Shown here in pieces: positions 54,590 to 63,614 of a DNA stretch of 64,000 nt. How positions within the stretch are numbered: position 1 is the first letter of the stretch; every line of letters starts with the position of its first letter. Below the pieces are notes generated by a model that had not been told where the DNA came from, ran no database searches, and saw only the letters and a list, made by a program, of their open reading frames with translations. This DNA comes from Pseudoroseomonas cervicalis (GTDB lineage Bacteria > Pseudomonadota > Alphaproteobacteria > Acetobacterales > Acetobacteraceae), in contig NZ_JAUTAJ010000004.1 of NCBI RefSeq assembly GCF_030818485.1, positions 2,823,501 through 2,887,500 on the forward strand. The letters run 5' to 3'. The position numbers and the translations under genes were made by a program.

Positions 54590-55192
54590 ATGAGCGTGCG
54601 CGGCCCCGACCAGGTCGAGCGCCTGGTCGCCATGCTGGCGCGGCTGCCCGGCCTCGGCCGGCGCAGCGCGCGCCGCGCCGCGCTGAAGCTGCTGCAGGAC
54701 CCGGGCGGGCTGATGCTGCCGCTGGCCCAGGCCCTGCACGAGACCGCCGAGGCGGTGCGCCCCTGCCGCATCTGCGGCAATCTCGACACCGAGGATCCCT
54801 GCCGCATCTGCACCGATCCGGGGCGGGAGCAGGAGATGGTCTGCGTGGTCGAGGGCGTCTCCGACCTCTGGGCGCTGGAACGCGCCCATGTGCATCGCGG
54901 CCTGTACCATGTGCTGGGCGGCGTGCTCTCGGCGCTCTCCGGCGTCGGGCCGGAGGATCTGCGCGTCACCGCCCTGCTGGAGCGGGTGGCGGCCGGCGAG
55001 ATCCGCGAGGTGATCCTGGCCCTGCCGGCGACCGTCGATGGCGCCACCACGGCGCATTACCTGACCGACCAGCTGCGGCCGATGGGGGTTGCCGTCACCC
55101 GCCTGGCCCAGGGCGTGCCGATGGGCGGCGCGCTGGATGTGATGGATGACGGCACGCTGGCGGCGGCGCTGAAGGCGCGGCGGCCGGTCTAG
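54590..55192 (+). CDS. recR: Recombination mediator RecR
   Basis: 200 residues. A helix-hairpin-helix segment ([19 protein letters not shown]), a zinc finger (CRICGN...CRICTD) and a Toprim domain (VVEGVSDLWALE) follow in the normal order. It works with RecF/RecO to load RecA at gaps. The gene ends the dnaX operon; a family B-type repeat follows. Confidence 0.96.
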   Translation: MSVRGPDQVERLVAMLARLPGLGRRSARRAALKLLQDPGGLMLPLAQALHETAEAVRPCRICGNLDTEDPCRICTDPGREQEMVCVVEGVSDLWALERAHVHRGLYHVLGGVLSALSGVGPEDLRVTALLERVAAGEIREVILALPATVDGATTAHYLTDQLRPMGVAVTRLAQGVPMGGALDVMDDGTLAAALKARRPV

Positions 55193-55195
55193 AAG

Positions 55196-55283
55196 CGGGC
55201 CCGAGGGGGGCGGCGCCCCCCTCAAGCTTCCGCGCAACATTCCCCTGGCAGGGGACAGGGTCCCCTGCACCGCCTTCAGGGGG
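55196..55283 (+). repeat. Family B-like repeat at the left end of the inverted duplication
   Basis: GGGGGGCGGCGCCCCCCTC hairpin, then CCGCGCAACATTCCCCTGG and the hairpin CAGGGGAC/GTCCCCTG. An inverted, related copy lies at 58750-58835. Confidence 0.7.
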
Positions 55284-55286
55284 CGG

Positions 55287-57368
55287 TTACGACCAGTCGA
55301 ATTCGGGCAGGCGGCCCTCGGCGGCGCCATGCTGCAGGAAATGCAGCAGCGGGTTCACATTCGCCGCGGCGACATCGGCGTAATTCTCCAGATAGCCCTT
55401 GGCGTCGAACCAGCCGGTCGCCTCGCGGCCTTCCTTCCAGCCGAAGGCCAGGTAGTGCACCAGCGGGTCGATGCCGGAGGCGGCCACATCGGCATTCACC
55501 GCCAGATAATTGGCGCCCTCGAAATAGCCATTCGCGTCGCGGCCCTCGGCGCGGCCATATTGCTCGTAATGCGCGCGGGCATCGATCCCGGCGCGCGCCA
55601 CATCGGCATTGGCCAGGCGGTAGAACTCGGCGTCGAACCCGTCCGCGCCGATATCGCGGCCCACCACCGACAGCACCACCCGCTCCTCGGCCGCGCCGAA
55701 GGCCAGGTAGTGCAGCATCGGGTTCAGCCCGGCCTCGGCCACATCGCTGTGGCGCGCCAGGTAGTCGCGCCCGTCGAACCAGGCGGAGGTCAGCCTTCCT
55801 TCCGCCGCGCCATATTGCAGGTAGTGCTGCAGCGGGTTGATGCCCGCCGCGGCGACATCGGCATTGTTCGCCAGATAGGCCTCGGTGTCGAACAGCGCGT
55901 TGGGGTCGCGCCCCTCGCGCCAGCCATACTGGTCGTAATGCGCGCGCAGATCCATGCCGGACTGCCAGACATCGGCATTGTTCACCGCATAGCCCAGCGC
56001 GTCGAAGCCGCCCGCCGCCTGGTCGAGGGCGATGCTGCCATCGGCGAAGCGCAGCACCTCGATGCCGCGCATCGTCGTCACGCCATCCGGGCCGCTGGCC
56101 TGCAGCGCGCCGCCGGACAGGCCCTCGAAGCTGTAGCTGGAGAGCCGGCCGGACAGCACGGCGGTGTCGCGGCCCTCGCCGCCCTCCAGCGTGTCGTTGC
56201 CGGGGCCGCCGATCAGCAGGTCGTCGCCCTGCTCGCCATACAGGAAGTCGTCGCCCTCGCCGCCGGCGATGATGTCCTCGCCCTCGCCGCCATGGAGGAA
56301 GTCGGTGCCGGCGCCGCCGGTCAGCACGTCATTCTCCGGCGTGGCGTCGCTGCGCAGGTAATCCTGCAGCGCCTGCAGGCCGATATCCGGCTGGTCGGTG
56401 AACAGCCCGTCGACGCCGAGCGCGATCAGCGCCGCGATCTCCTGCGCCGCGCTCTGCGGCGTGCCATCCGGGTTCAGCGCCTGGAAGCTCTCCTCGGCGC
56501 GCACCGTGTAGGGGATGACCTTCAGCCCGAGCTTGTGCGCATTCTCGACCAGCGGGCTGGTCTGGCCGGTCAGCTGGAAGCGGATCTCGGCGATGCCGTC
56601 GCCATCGGCGTCCACCGGCTCGGCCAGGCGCGTGCGCAGGCGGATGGCGTCCTTGCTGGGCCCGACAATGTCGGCATAGACGGCGATCTGCGCCAGCAGC
56701 TCCGGCGTCGCGGCGTTGCCGAGCTGGACGATCTGGAAGTCGACCCCCGCCGCCGGCATGATCGTCTCATGCAGCCGGATCAGGTTGCCGGATTCGAAGG
56801 ACTGGATGAAGACGCGCTCGCGGTCCGTGAAGCCCTCGCGCACCAGCACATCGACCAGCATCTGGCTGGTGTCGAAGCCCAGCGACTGCGCATAGGTCGG
56901 GTGCTTGGTCTCCGGCGCGATGCCGATCTTGCGCCCCGTCTCGGCCTCCACCTGGCGCACCAGGGCGATGATCTCCTCCAGCGTGGTCAGCTGGAACTGG
57001 CCATCATAGCCCTGGCTCTCCGGCCGCTGCTCGCCGAGCCGCTCCTTGGCGCGCAGCGTCTTCAGCTCGGCCAGGGTGAAATCCTCGATGAACCAGTCGG
57101 TGACGGTGACGCCGTCGATCACCTTGGTGACGCGCCGGTCGGCGAATTCCGGATGGTCGGCGATGTTGGTGGTGTCGGAGAGCAGCGGCTCGTGCCGCGC
57201 CACCAGATAGCCATCCTTGGTCGGCACCAGATCCGGCTCGATCACCGAGACGCCCATCTCGATCGCCAGCTTGTAGGCTTCCAGCGTGTGCTCGGGCCGA
57301 TAGCCGCTGGCGCCGCGATGGGCGATGATCACCGGCGGCATGCCGTCCAGCGTGTTGAAGCTGACCAT
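55287..57368 (-). CDS. Glycerophosphodiester phosphodiesterase with RTX and tandem C-terminal repeats
   Basis: 693 residues. A GDPD TIM-barrel (about 1-355) has catalytic HRGASGYRPEHT and metal-site DLVPTKDG, then HE-type EPLLSD. A short hemolysin-type Ca-binding stretch (about 375-420; GGAGTDFLHGGEGED, GGPGNDTLEGG) follows. The C-terminus has six repeats of about 36 residues of the form Y-x4-DVA-x-AG-x2-P-x2-HY-x3-G-x2-EGR. Lack of an N-terminal signal plus RTX repeats suggests type I secretion. The enzyme would cut glycerophosphodiesters outside the cell. ATG 57368 was chosen as it directly precedes the catalytic barrel. Confidence 0.85.
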   Translation of the reverse strand: MVSFNTLDGMPPVIIAHRGASGYRPEHTLEAYKLAIEMGVSVIEPDLVPTKDGYLVARHEPLLSDTTNIADHPEFADRRVTKVIDGVTVTDWFIEDFTLAELKTLRAKERLGEQRPESQGYDGQFQLTTLEEIIALVRQVEAETGRKIGIAPETKHPTYAQSLGFDTSQMLVDVLVREGFTDRERVFIQSFESGNLIRLHETIMPAAGVDFQIVQLGNAATPELLAQIAVYADIVGPSKDAIRLRTRLAEPVDADGDGIAEIRFQLTGQTSPLVENAHKLGLKVIPYTVRAEESFQALNPDGTPQSAAQEIAALIALGVDGLFTDQPDIGLQALQDYLRSDATPENDVLTGGAGTDFLHGGEGEDIIAGGEGDDFLYGEQGDDLLIGGPGNDTLEGGEGRDTAVLSGRLSSYSFEGLSGGALQASGPDGVTTMRGIEVLRFADGSIALDQAAGGFDALGYAVNNADVWQSGMDLRAHYDQYGWREGRDPNALFDTEAYLANNADVAAAGINPLQHYLQYGAAEGRLTSAWFDGRDYLARHSDVAEAGLNPMLHYLAFGAAEERVVLSVVGRDIGADGFDAEFYRLANADVARAGIDARAHYEQYGRAEGRDANGYFEGANYLAVNADVAASGIDPLVHYLAFGWKEGREATGWFDAKGYLENYADVAAANVNPLLHFLQHGAAEGRLPEFDWS
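55752..55940 (-). repeat. Inverted 189-bp near-identical block, left arm
   Basis: This segment of the GDPD gene and 58101-58289 of the neighbouring gene match on opposite strands with two differences seen in 189 bp (both T/C at third codon positions). It encodes the repeat around LFDTEAYLANNADVAAAG. Such identity within diverged paralogues points to recent gene conversion. Confidence 0.9.
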
Positions 57369-57662
57369 GGGGCGCGTCTTCCTCTCGGCTCTTGGCGCGA
57401 AGAGGGTGCCGCACAGGCACGGCCCGGCGCCGCGCCGGGACGCAGCGCCCGCCGGCACCCATCGGCCGCCGGATTAGGCGGCGCGCATGGCGGCGGGATG
57501 AAGCCGGGATGACAGGGGGATGAACTGAACCTTGCCCGGTTTTCACGAAGCCGTGGAGACCGGTCTGACGGGCGATTGACGGAGTTTTCATCGACCTCCC
57601 GGAGGGCGGCCTGACACGCCCGCTGGTTTACTGCCGCAGGTGGGCAACCGCGGAGAACAACA
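57369..57662. other. Divergent spacer between the two RTX-tail genes
   Basis: 294 bp. AT-richer sequence at 57535-57600 and 57625-57660 probably holds both promoters. No hairpin terminator or extra gene was recognised. Confidence 0.5.
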
Positions 57663-58748
57663 ATGCTGACGGGTGGTAGCGGCAGGGACTTCCTGGAGGG
57701 CGGCGAGGGCAATGACGTCATCCTCGGCCTGGGGGGCGACGACGTCCTCGAAGGGGGGCGGGGCAATGACCGCCTCGATGGCGGCGAGGGCGATGATCTC
57801 CTGTTTGGCGATCAGGGCGATGATGTGCTGGTCGCCGGCCCGGGCAATGACTTCCTGGATGGCGGCGAGGGCCGCGACATCGTCCTCTTCTCCCGCGACC
57901 TGAGCAGCTACAGCTTCAGCATCCAGAATGGCGCGCTGCAGGCCGACGGACCGGATGGCGTGACGCGCATGGTCTTCGTCGAGGCGCTGCGCTTCGCCGA
58001 TGGCGTTGTCCGGCTGGAGGAGCTGGGGCGCGGCATCGACGCGCTGGGCTACGCCGTCGACAATCCCGATGTCTGGCGGTCCGGCGTCGATCCGGGCATG
58101 CATTACGACCAGTATGGCTGGCGCGAGGGGCGCGACCCCAACGCGCTGTTCGACACCGAGGCCTATCTGGCGAACAATGCCGATGTCGCCGCGGCGGGCA
58201 TCAACCCGCTGCAGCACTATCTGCAATATGGCGCGGCGGAAGGAAGGCTGACCTCCGCCTGGTTCGACGGGCGCGACTATCTGGCGCGCAACCCGGACGT
58301 GGCCGAGGCCGGCGTCAACCCGATGCTGCACTACCTGACGGGCGGCTATGTGGAGGGAAGGGTGGCGCTGTCCGTCATCGGCCGCGGCATCGGCGCGGAC
58401 GGGTTCGATGCCGAGTTCTACCGCCTGGCCAATCTCGATGTGGCGCGCGCCGGGATCGACGCCCGGGCGCATTACGAGCAGTTCGGCCGCGCCGAGGGCC
58501 GCGACGCCAACGCCTATTTCGAGGGTGAGAGCTATCTGGCGCTGAATGATGATGTGGCGGCGGCCGGAATCGACCCGCTGGCGCATTACCTGAATTTCGG
58601 CTGGAAGGAGGGCCGCTCCGCCCCCGGCGATTTCGATGCCGAGGCGTATCTGGCGGCCTATGCCGATGTGGCGGCGGCGGAGGTCAATCCGCTGCTGCAT
58701 TTCCTGCAATATGGCGCCGCCGAGGGCCGCCTGCCGAGTTTCGGCTGA
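57663..58748 (+). CDS. RTX Ca-binding protein with the same tandem C-terminal repeats, lacking the GDPD domain
   Basis: 361 residues. The protein starts directly with hemolysin-type nonapeptide repeats (LTGGSGRDFLEGGEGND, GGRGNDRLDGGEGDD, about 1-75). It continues with a linker (LSSYSFSIQNGALQADGPDG) and six repeats of about 36 residues related to those of the divergent gene. It is in effect the C-terminal half of the GDPD protein as a separate gene. It may be a secreted matrix protein, or a remnant of a duplication that lost its enzyme. ATG 57663 follows GGAGAAC, so it could be translated. Confidence 0.82.
   Translation: MLTGGSGRDFLEGGEGNDVILGLGGDDVLEGGRGNDRLDGGEGDDLLFGDQGDDVLVAGPGNDFLDGGEGRDIVLFSRDLSSYSFSIQNGALQADGPDGVTRMVFVEALRFADGVVRLEELGRGIDALGYAVDNPDVWRSGVDPGMHYDQYGWREGRDPNALFDTEAYLANNADVAAAGINPLQHYLQYGAAEGRLTSAWFDGRDYLARNPDVAEAGVNPMLHYLTGGYVEGRVALSVIGRGIGADGFDAEFYRLANLDVARAGIDARAHYEQFGRAEGRDANAYFEGESYLALNDDVAAAGIDPLAHYLNFGWKEGRSAPGDFDAEAYLAAYADVAAAEVNPLLHFLQYGAAEGRLPSFG
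58101..58289 (+). repeat. Inverted 189-bp near-identical block, right arm
   Basis: Counterpart of 55752-55940 on the opposite strand. Sequence outside this block differs more between the two genes. Confidence 0.9.
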
Positions 58749-58749
58749 C

Positions 58750-58835
58750 ACCCAGGCGGGGGCGGGCGACCCTGTCCCCTGCCAGGGGTGTACTGCGCGG
58801 GAGTTTGAGGGGGCGGCGCCCCCCCCCCCCCAGGC
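58750..58835 (-). repeat. Family B-like repeat at the right end of the inverted duplication
   Basis: Read on the minus strand: GGGGGCGCCGCCCCCTCAAAC, then CGCGCAGTACACCCCTGG and CAGGGGACAGGGT. It mirrors the repeat at 55196-55283. Confidence 0.7.
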
Positions 58836-59657
58836 TCAGCCCGCCCCGTGCCGGGCGCGGGCGTCCAGCACCGCATAGGCGGCGCGCACCGCCGCCTCGC
58901 CATGCGCGCGTTCCAGCCGGCGGATGGTGAAATGCGCCCGGCCGATGCCGCGGAAATGCTCCAGGAAGGTCAGGTTGATGGCGGCGCCCGCCGCGGCGCC
59001 GATCACCGGCGCCGCCTGGGCGCCGAGCTTGACCATCAGCGGACCCGTGAAGCGCGCCGCGATGCCGCCGATGAAGCCCGGCAGCAGCGAGGCCCCCATG
59101 GTCGGCAGCAGCTGCGCCAGCGCCAGGCGGGTGGCGAAATAGCCGGTCTCGGTGGCGTCATCCGCCGTGCCCGGGCCGCCGAGCGCGAAGACCTTCAGGC
59201 ATTCGGCGCCGGTCTCGGGCAGCGCCATGTCCTCGCCCTGCTCCACCGCCTCGGCGGCGATCTGGCGCAGCAGCAGGGTGGTGGAGATGGGCAGCTCCAG
59301 CAGCGTGCCCGGCAGGCCGAGCGCGCCGCCGGCGGCGCCGCTGGCCGCCGCCAGGCCACGATTCAGCCAGTGGCCGGACAGCCCCGGCAGGCTGCGCTGC
59401 GGCTCGCTGCGCAGCGCCGCGTTCAGCGCGGCGGAGAGCGCCTTGCGCACCGCCGCATCCACCATGCCCTGGGCGCCGGAGGGCAGGCGCCGGCGCAGCG
59501 CCTCCACCGGCGTGCCGGCCATCGCCGCCAGCCTGGCGGCCAGCGACTGCTCCTCCAGCACCCGCCGCGCCTCGGCCAGCTCGGCCTCCGCCGTGTCGGG
59601 CAGCGGCAGCGGCGCGGGCAGGGCTTCGGTCGGGGTGTCGGCTTGGGCCTCGGGCAT
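58836..59657 (-). CDS. EcsC family protein
   Basis: 273 residues. The Gly/Ala-rich central region with LGLPGTLLELPISTTLLLRQIAAEAVEQGED and ETGYFATRLALAQLL fits the EcsC domain, an uncharacterised family originally found near the B. subtilis Ecs ABC transporter. Hydrophobic segments in the centre suggest membrane association. The gene is read in the same direction as hslU, whose stop lies 13 bp downstream of nothing else; its own start is 13 bp after the hslU stop, so it may be the third gene of hslVU. Confidence 0.78.
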   Translation of the reverse strand: MPEAQADTPTEALPAPLPLPDTAEAELAEARRVLEEQSLAARLAAMAGTPVEALRRRLPSGAQGMVDAAVRKALSAALNAALRSEPQRSLPGLSGHWLNRGLAAASGAAGGALGLPGTLLELPISTTLLLRQIAAEAVEQGEDMALPETGAECLKVFALGGPGTADDATETGYFATRLALAQLLPTMGASLLPGFIGGIAARFTGPLMVKLGAQAAPVIGAAAGAAINLTFLEHFRGIGRAHFTIRRLERAHGEAAVRAAYAVLDARARHGAG

Positions 59658-59670
59658 GGCGGGTCCGGTC

Positions 59671-61008
59671 CTACAGGATGAAGCGGCTGAGATCGGCGCT
59701 GGCGGCCAGCGGCGCGACCTTCTCCTTCACATAGGCCGCATCGACGCGAACCGTTTCACCATGGCGGTCGCTGGCACTGAAGGAAATCTCCTCCAGCAGC
59801 TTCTCCAGCACGGTGGCCAGGCGGCGGGCGCCGATATTCTCGACCCGCGCATTGATGTCGGCGGCGAGGTCGGCGATCGCCTCGATGGCGTCCTCCGTCA
59901 GCTCCAGCGCCACGCCCTCGGTCGAGAGCAGGGCGACATACTGCTTGGCCAGGGAATGCTCGGGCTCGGTCAGGATGCGGCGGAAATCGTCGCGCGTCAG
60001 CGCGCCCAGCTCGACCCGGATCGGCAGGCGGCCCTGCAGCTCCGGCAGCAGGTCGGAGGGCTTGGCGATGTGGAAGGCGCCCGAGGCCACGAACAGGATG
60101 TGGTCGGTCTTCACCGGCCCGTGCTTGGTGGCGACCGTCGTGCCCTCGATCAGCGGCAGCAGGTCGCGCTGCACGCCCTCGCGCGAGACATCGCCGCCAC
60201 GGAAGCCGCTGTCGCTGGAGCGGGCGCAGACCTTGTCGATCTCGTCGACGAAGACGATGCCGTTGTTCTCGGCATGCGCCACGGCGTCGCGGGTCAGCTT
60301 CTCCTGGTCCAGCAGCCGGTCGGCCTCGTCCTGGGTGAGGGCGCGGCGGGCCTCGGCCACCGTCATCTTGCGCGACCGCTGCGGGCGGCCGAACATCTTG
60401 CCCATCATCTCCTGGATGTTGGCCATCTGGCCGGGCGGCATGCCGGGCACATCCATGGCGGCGCCGGGGGCCGGGCCCTGATCGGCCACCTGCACCTCGA
60501 CCTCCTTCTGCTCCAGGCTGCCCTCGCGCAGCATGCGGCGGAACTTCATCCGCGTCTCGCCCGAGGCGCCCTCGCCGACGAGCGCGGTGATCAGCCGCTC
60601 CTCGGCGGCCAGCTCGGCCTTGGCCTGGACCTCCTTGCGCGCCACCTCCCGCGTGCGGGTGATCGAGATCTCGACCAGGTCGCGGATGATGCTGTCCACG
60701 TCGCGGCCGACATAGCCGACCTCGGTGAACTTCGTCGCCTCGACCTTGATGAAGGGGGCGTCGGCCAATTTCGCCAGGCGGCGGGCGATCTCGGTCTTGC
60801 CGCAGCCGGTCGGGCCGATCATCAGGATGTTCTTCGGCACCACCTCCTCGCGCATCGCCTCGGGCAGCTGCTGGCGGCGCCAGCGGTTGCGCAGCGCGAT
60901 GGCGACGGCGCGCTTGGCCTCATGCTGGCCGATGATGAAGCGGTCCAGCTCGGAGACGATCTCGCGCGGGGAGAGGTTGACGGCTTCGGCGATCATGGTC
61001 TCGGACAT
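59671..61008 (-). CDS. hslU: HslUV protease ATPase subunit
   Basis: 445 residues, AAA+ unfoldase. Walker A is GPTGCGKTE (Lys71), the pore motif GYVGRD follows, Walker B is [10 protein letters not shown] and sensor-2 region is GARRL. The C-terminus ends RFIL, which docks into HslV. It unfolds substrates for the HslV peptidase in the cytosol and is normally heat-shock controlled. Read directly after hslV with a 3-bp gap. Confidence 0.96.
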   Translation of the reverse strand: MSETMIAEAVNLSPREIVSELDRFIIGQHEAKRAVAIALRNRWRRQQLPEAMREEVVPKNILMIGPTGCGKTEIARRLAKLADAPFIKVEATKFTEVGYVGRDVDSIIRDLVEISITRTREVARKEVQAKAELAAEERLITALVGEGASGETRMKFRRMLREGSLEQKEVEVQVADQGPAPGAAMDVPGMPPGQMANIQEMMGKMFGRPQRSRKMTVAEARRALTQDEADRLLDQEKLTRDAVAHAENNGIVFVDEIDKVCARSSDSGFRGGDVSREGVQRDLLPLIEGTTVATKHGPVKTDHILFVASGAFHIAKPSDLLPELQGRLPIRVELGALTRDDFRRILTEPEHSLAKQYVALLSTEGVALELTEDAIEAIADLAADINARVENIGARRLATVLEKLLEEISFSASDRHGETVRVDAAYVKEKVAPLAASADLSRFIL

Positions 61009-61011
61009 GGG

Positions 61012-61566
61012 TCAGAGCGTCTCCAGCACGTAGCGGCCATTGGTGTAGACACAGATGCCGGCCGCGATGCCCATCGCCTTCTTGGCGATGTCCTCGGCCG
61101 TGAGGCCGTCGACATCGATCAGCGCGCGCGCCGCGGCGAGCGCGAAATTGCCGCCCGAGCCGATGCCGATGATCTGGTCCTCCGGCTCCAGCACGTCGCC
61201 ATTGCCGGTGATCAGCAGCGAGCGGTCCTTGTCCGCCACCGCCAGCAGCGCCTCCAGCCGGCGCAGGTAGCGATCGGTGCGCCAGTCCTTGGCGAGCTCG
61301 ACGGCCGCGCGCTCGAGCTGGTCGGGGAAGCGTTCCAGCTTGGCCTCCAGCCGCTCCAGCAGCGTGAAGGCATCGGCGGTGGCGCCGGCGAAGCCGGTCA
61401 GCACCTTGCCATTGGCGATGCGCCGCACCTTGCGCGCATTGCCCTTCACCACGGTCTGCCCGAGGCTGACCTGGCCATCGCCGGCCATCGCGACCTGGCC
61501 ATCCTTGCGGACGCAGAGGATGGTCGTGCCGTGCCAGCCGATCGGATCGTGAGTCGAGATGTCCAT
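61012..61566 (-). CDS. hslV: HslUV protease peptidase subunit
   Basis: 184 residues from ATG 61566. The propeptide [13 protein letters not shown] precedes the active-site Thr of [23 protein letters not shown], and [15 protein letters not shown] is also conserved. It forms the proteasome-like double hexamer activated by HslU. The longer open frame upstream to 61602 would add a non-conserved tail. Divergent layout hslVU versus hisB is typical of alphaproteobacteria. Confidence 0.96.
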   Translation of the reverse strand: MDISTHDPIGWHGTTILCVRKDGQVAMAGDGQVSLGQTVVKGNARKVRRIANGKVLTGFAGATADAFTLLERLEAKLERFPDQLERAAVELAKDWRTDRYLRRLEALLAVADKDRSLLITGNGDVLEPEDQIIGIGSGGNFALAAARALIDVDGLTAEDIAKKAMGIAAGICVYTNGRYVLETL

Positions 61567-61657
61567 GGCGCAGCAGATGGCATTGCGCCCCGCCGGCAAC
61601 AAGCGGCGGCACGCATGGCTCGGGCGTGGCCACAGCGAGGCTCGGGCAGGCCGCGCC

Positions 61658-62833
61658 TCAGGCCGTGCCGCGGCGGGGCCGGTCGGCCTCCGCCGGCGGC
61701 GGCGCGGTCAGGCGGCCCAGCTCCAGCGCCTGGGCCTGGTCCAGCGCCAGGAAGTGCACCCGCAGCACCCCGCCGCCGCAATGCACGGTCTGCGCCGGCA
61801 GGCTGCCGAGCCGGCTGCCCGCGATGGTCAGGCGGCTGCCCCGGCGCAGATGCAGATCCGCCACCGCCAGGGCGGCGCCGCCCATGGAGATGTTGGTGAT
61901 GCGGGCCGGCCTGCCGGGGCCGATGGCGTCGCCCTCCAGCGTGACCGCCATGTCCACCGCGACGCGCCGGTTCTTCCGGCCCTGGTCGGTGCGTTCCCGC
62001 AGGCGGTTGCGCCAGGCCAGCAGCAGCACCGCCGCCAGGATCGCCAGGCCCTTGGCGATCCACAGGCCGATCGGCATCGCCCCATCCGATCCGGCCTCCC
62101 CCTTCTCGGGGGGCGGCGGTTTCGCGCCCGGCTCGCCCTTGCCGGAGGGGCCGGCGGCGGCGTCGCCGGCCGGGCGGCCGGCGGTGGCCAGGCTGCGCTC
62201 CGCCTGGCGGCCGGCCTCCCGCGCGGGCGGCGGCGGGGCGGGCGGCGGCGCCGGCGGCGGCGGGCGGTGGCCGGCCAGAAGCTGGCCCAGCCGACGCAGC
62301 GCCTCGCCGCGGCGCGCCACCGCCTCGCTCCATTCCACCAGGCTGGGCGGCGTGCCGCCGCGCGCCGCGGCATCGATGCGACCCTGCAGCGCGGCGACAA
62401 CCTGCTGCGCGCTGCGCAGCCCTTGCAGGCCGGCGGAGAGGCCCTCCGGCACGCCGCCCGGCGCGGCGGCGGCCTCGGCCTGCGCGGCGCCCAGCAGCGC
62501 GGCCAGCGCCGCATCCGCCTCGGCGCGGCGCTGCGACAGGGCGGCGCGGCTGCCCTGCGTCAGCGCGGCGATGCCGGGCAGGATGCCCAGCGTGGCATCG
62601 CTTTCCAGCCGCAGCGCCGCTTCCGCCTCCACCAGCAGCAGCCGCGTGGCGTCGGAGGCGGTCCAGCGCCCCGGCGGCGGCGCCGCTTCCGGGGACATGG
62701 CAAGGCCCGGGGGGCGCATTTGCGCCTGCGCCGGCGCCTGCCCGAGCCCGACCAGCACCAGCGCCAGCAGCAGCGCGGCGCGGCCTGGGCGCGGGGCTGC
62801 GACCCGGCGAGGGACGGGGGAGGGAGCGGGCAT
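61658..62833 (-). CDS. Membrane-anchored PilZ-domain protein
   Basis: 391 residues. A signal or anchor segment (about 16-37, [10 protein letters not shown]) leads to an Ala-rich helical part (about 50-185) and a Pro-rich linker. One membrane helix (about 258-280) precedes a C-terminal PilZ-like domain ([33 protein letters not shown]). The PilZ motif R-x3-R is NRRVAVD-like and N/D-x-S-x2-G is present (NISMGG), so c-di-GMP binding in the cytosol is plausible. The large N-terminal part would then be periplasmic. It lies between hslV and the divergent hisB. Confidence 0.75.
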   Translation of the reverse strand: MPAPSPVPRRVAAPRPGRAALLLALVLVGLGQAPAQAQMRPPGLAMSPEAAPPPGRWTASDATRLLLVEAEAALRLESDATLGILPGIAALTQGSRAALSQRRAEADAALAALLGAAQAEAAAAPGGVPEGLSAGLQGLRSAQQVVAALQGRIDAAARGGTPPSLVEWSEAVARRGEALRRLGQLLAGHRPPPPAPPPAPPPPAREAGRQAERSLATAGRPAGDAAAGPSGKGEPGAKPPPPEKGEAGSDGAMPIGLWIAKGLAILAAVLLLAWRNRLRERTDQGRKNRRVAVDMAVTLEGDAIGPGRPARITNISMGGAALAVADLHLRRGSRLTIAGSRLGSLPAQTVHCGGGVLRVHFLALDQAQALELGRLTAPPPAEADRPRRGTA

Positions 62834-63008
62834 GTCTCGCGGCGGGGCCAGGGGTTGCCGCCCCGCCTTCCGCGGGGCCGCCCCAGCCTGGCAGCACGAG
62901 TCTTGATTCCGGGTGAAAGCGCCGAGGCCGCCGCCGCCCAGCTCGGCCCTCAGCCCCTGAGCCTCTCAGCCCCTGGGCAAAGGGGGTCGCGCGGTCTAGG
63001 TAAGCCGC

Positions 63009-63614
63009 ATGGACGCCAAGCCCCGCACCGCCGACATCGCCCGCGCCACCAGCGAGACGGAGATCCGCCTGAGCCTGGGGCTGGACGGGCAGGGCGACAG
63101 CCGCATCGCCACCGGCATCGGCTTCCTCGACCACATGCTGACGGCGCTGGCCCGGCACGGCATGCTGACGCTCGAGGTCGAGGCCAAGGGCGACCTGCAT
63201 ATCGACTTCCACCACACCACCGAGGATGTCGGCATCGTGCTGGGCCAGGCGCTGAAGCGGGCGCTGGGCGACAAGCGCGGCATCCGCCGCTACGGCCATG
63301 CCGTGGTGCCGATGGACGAGGCGCTGGCCGAGGCCGCCATCGACATCTCCGGCCGCCCCTTCCTCGCCTGGAGCGTGACCTTCCCGCGCGACAAGGTGGG
63401 CGAGATGGACACCGAGCTGTTCGAGGAATTCTTCCGGGCCTTCGCGATGAATGCCGGCATCACCCTGCACATCATCCAGCGCGCCGGCACCAACGCCCAC
63501 CACATCGCCGAGGGCGTGTTCAAGGCCGTGGCGCGCGCCCTGCGCCAGGCGGTGGAGCCCGATCCGCGCGCGGCGGGCGCCATCCCCTCGACCAAGGGCG
63601 TGCTGGAGGCGTGA
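63009..63614 (+). CDS. hisB: Imidazoleglycerol-phosphate dehydratase
   Basis: 201 residues, the monofunctional form without the phosphatase domain of E. coli. Metal-binding motifs DHM ([13 protein letters not shown]), HHTTED and GTNAHHIAE are all present. The enzyme makes imidazole-acetol phosphate in histidine synthesis. The stop overlaps the next gene (TGATG). In related genomes hisH, hisA and hisF follow, presumably beyond the window end. Confidence 0.96.
   Translation: MDAKPRTADIARATSETEIRLSLGLDGQGDSRIATGIGFLDHMLTALARHGMLTLEVEAKGDLHIDFHHTTEDVGIVLGQALKRALGDKRGIRRYGHAVVPMDEALAEAAIDISGRPFLAWSVTFPRDKVGEMDTELFEEFFRAFAMNAGITLHIIQRAGTNAHHIAEGVFKAVARALRQAVEPDPRAAGAIPSTKGVLEA

Noticed and set aside
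50875..55050. Open frame of 1391 codons on the minus strand
   Set aside because: It covers dnaX, ybaB and part of recR in antisense. Only the C-terminal 308 codons (nudC) have family motifs.
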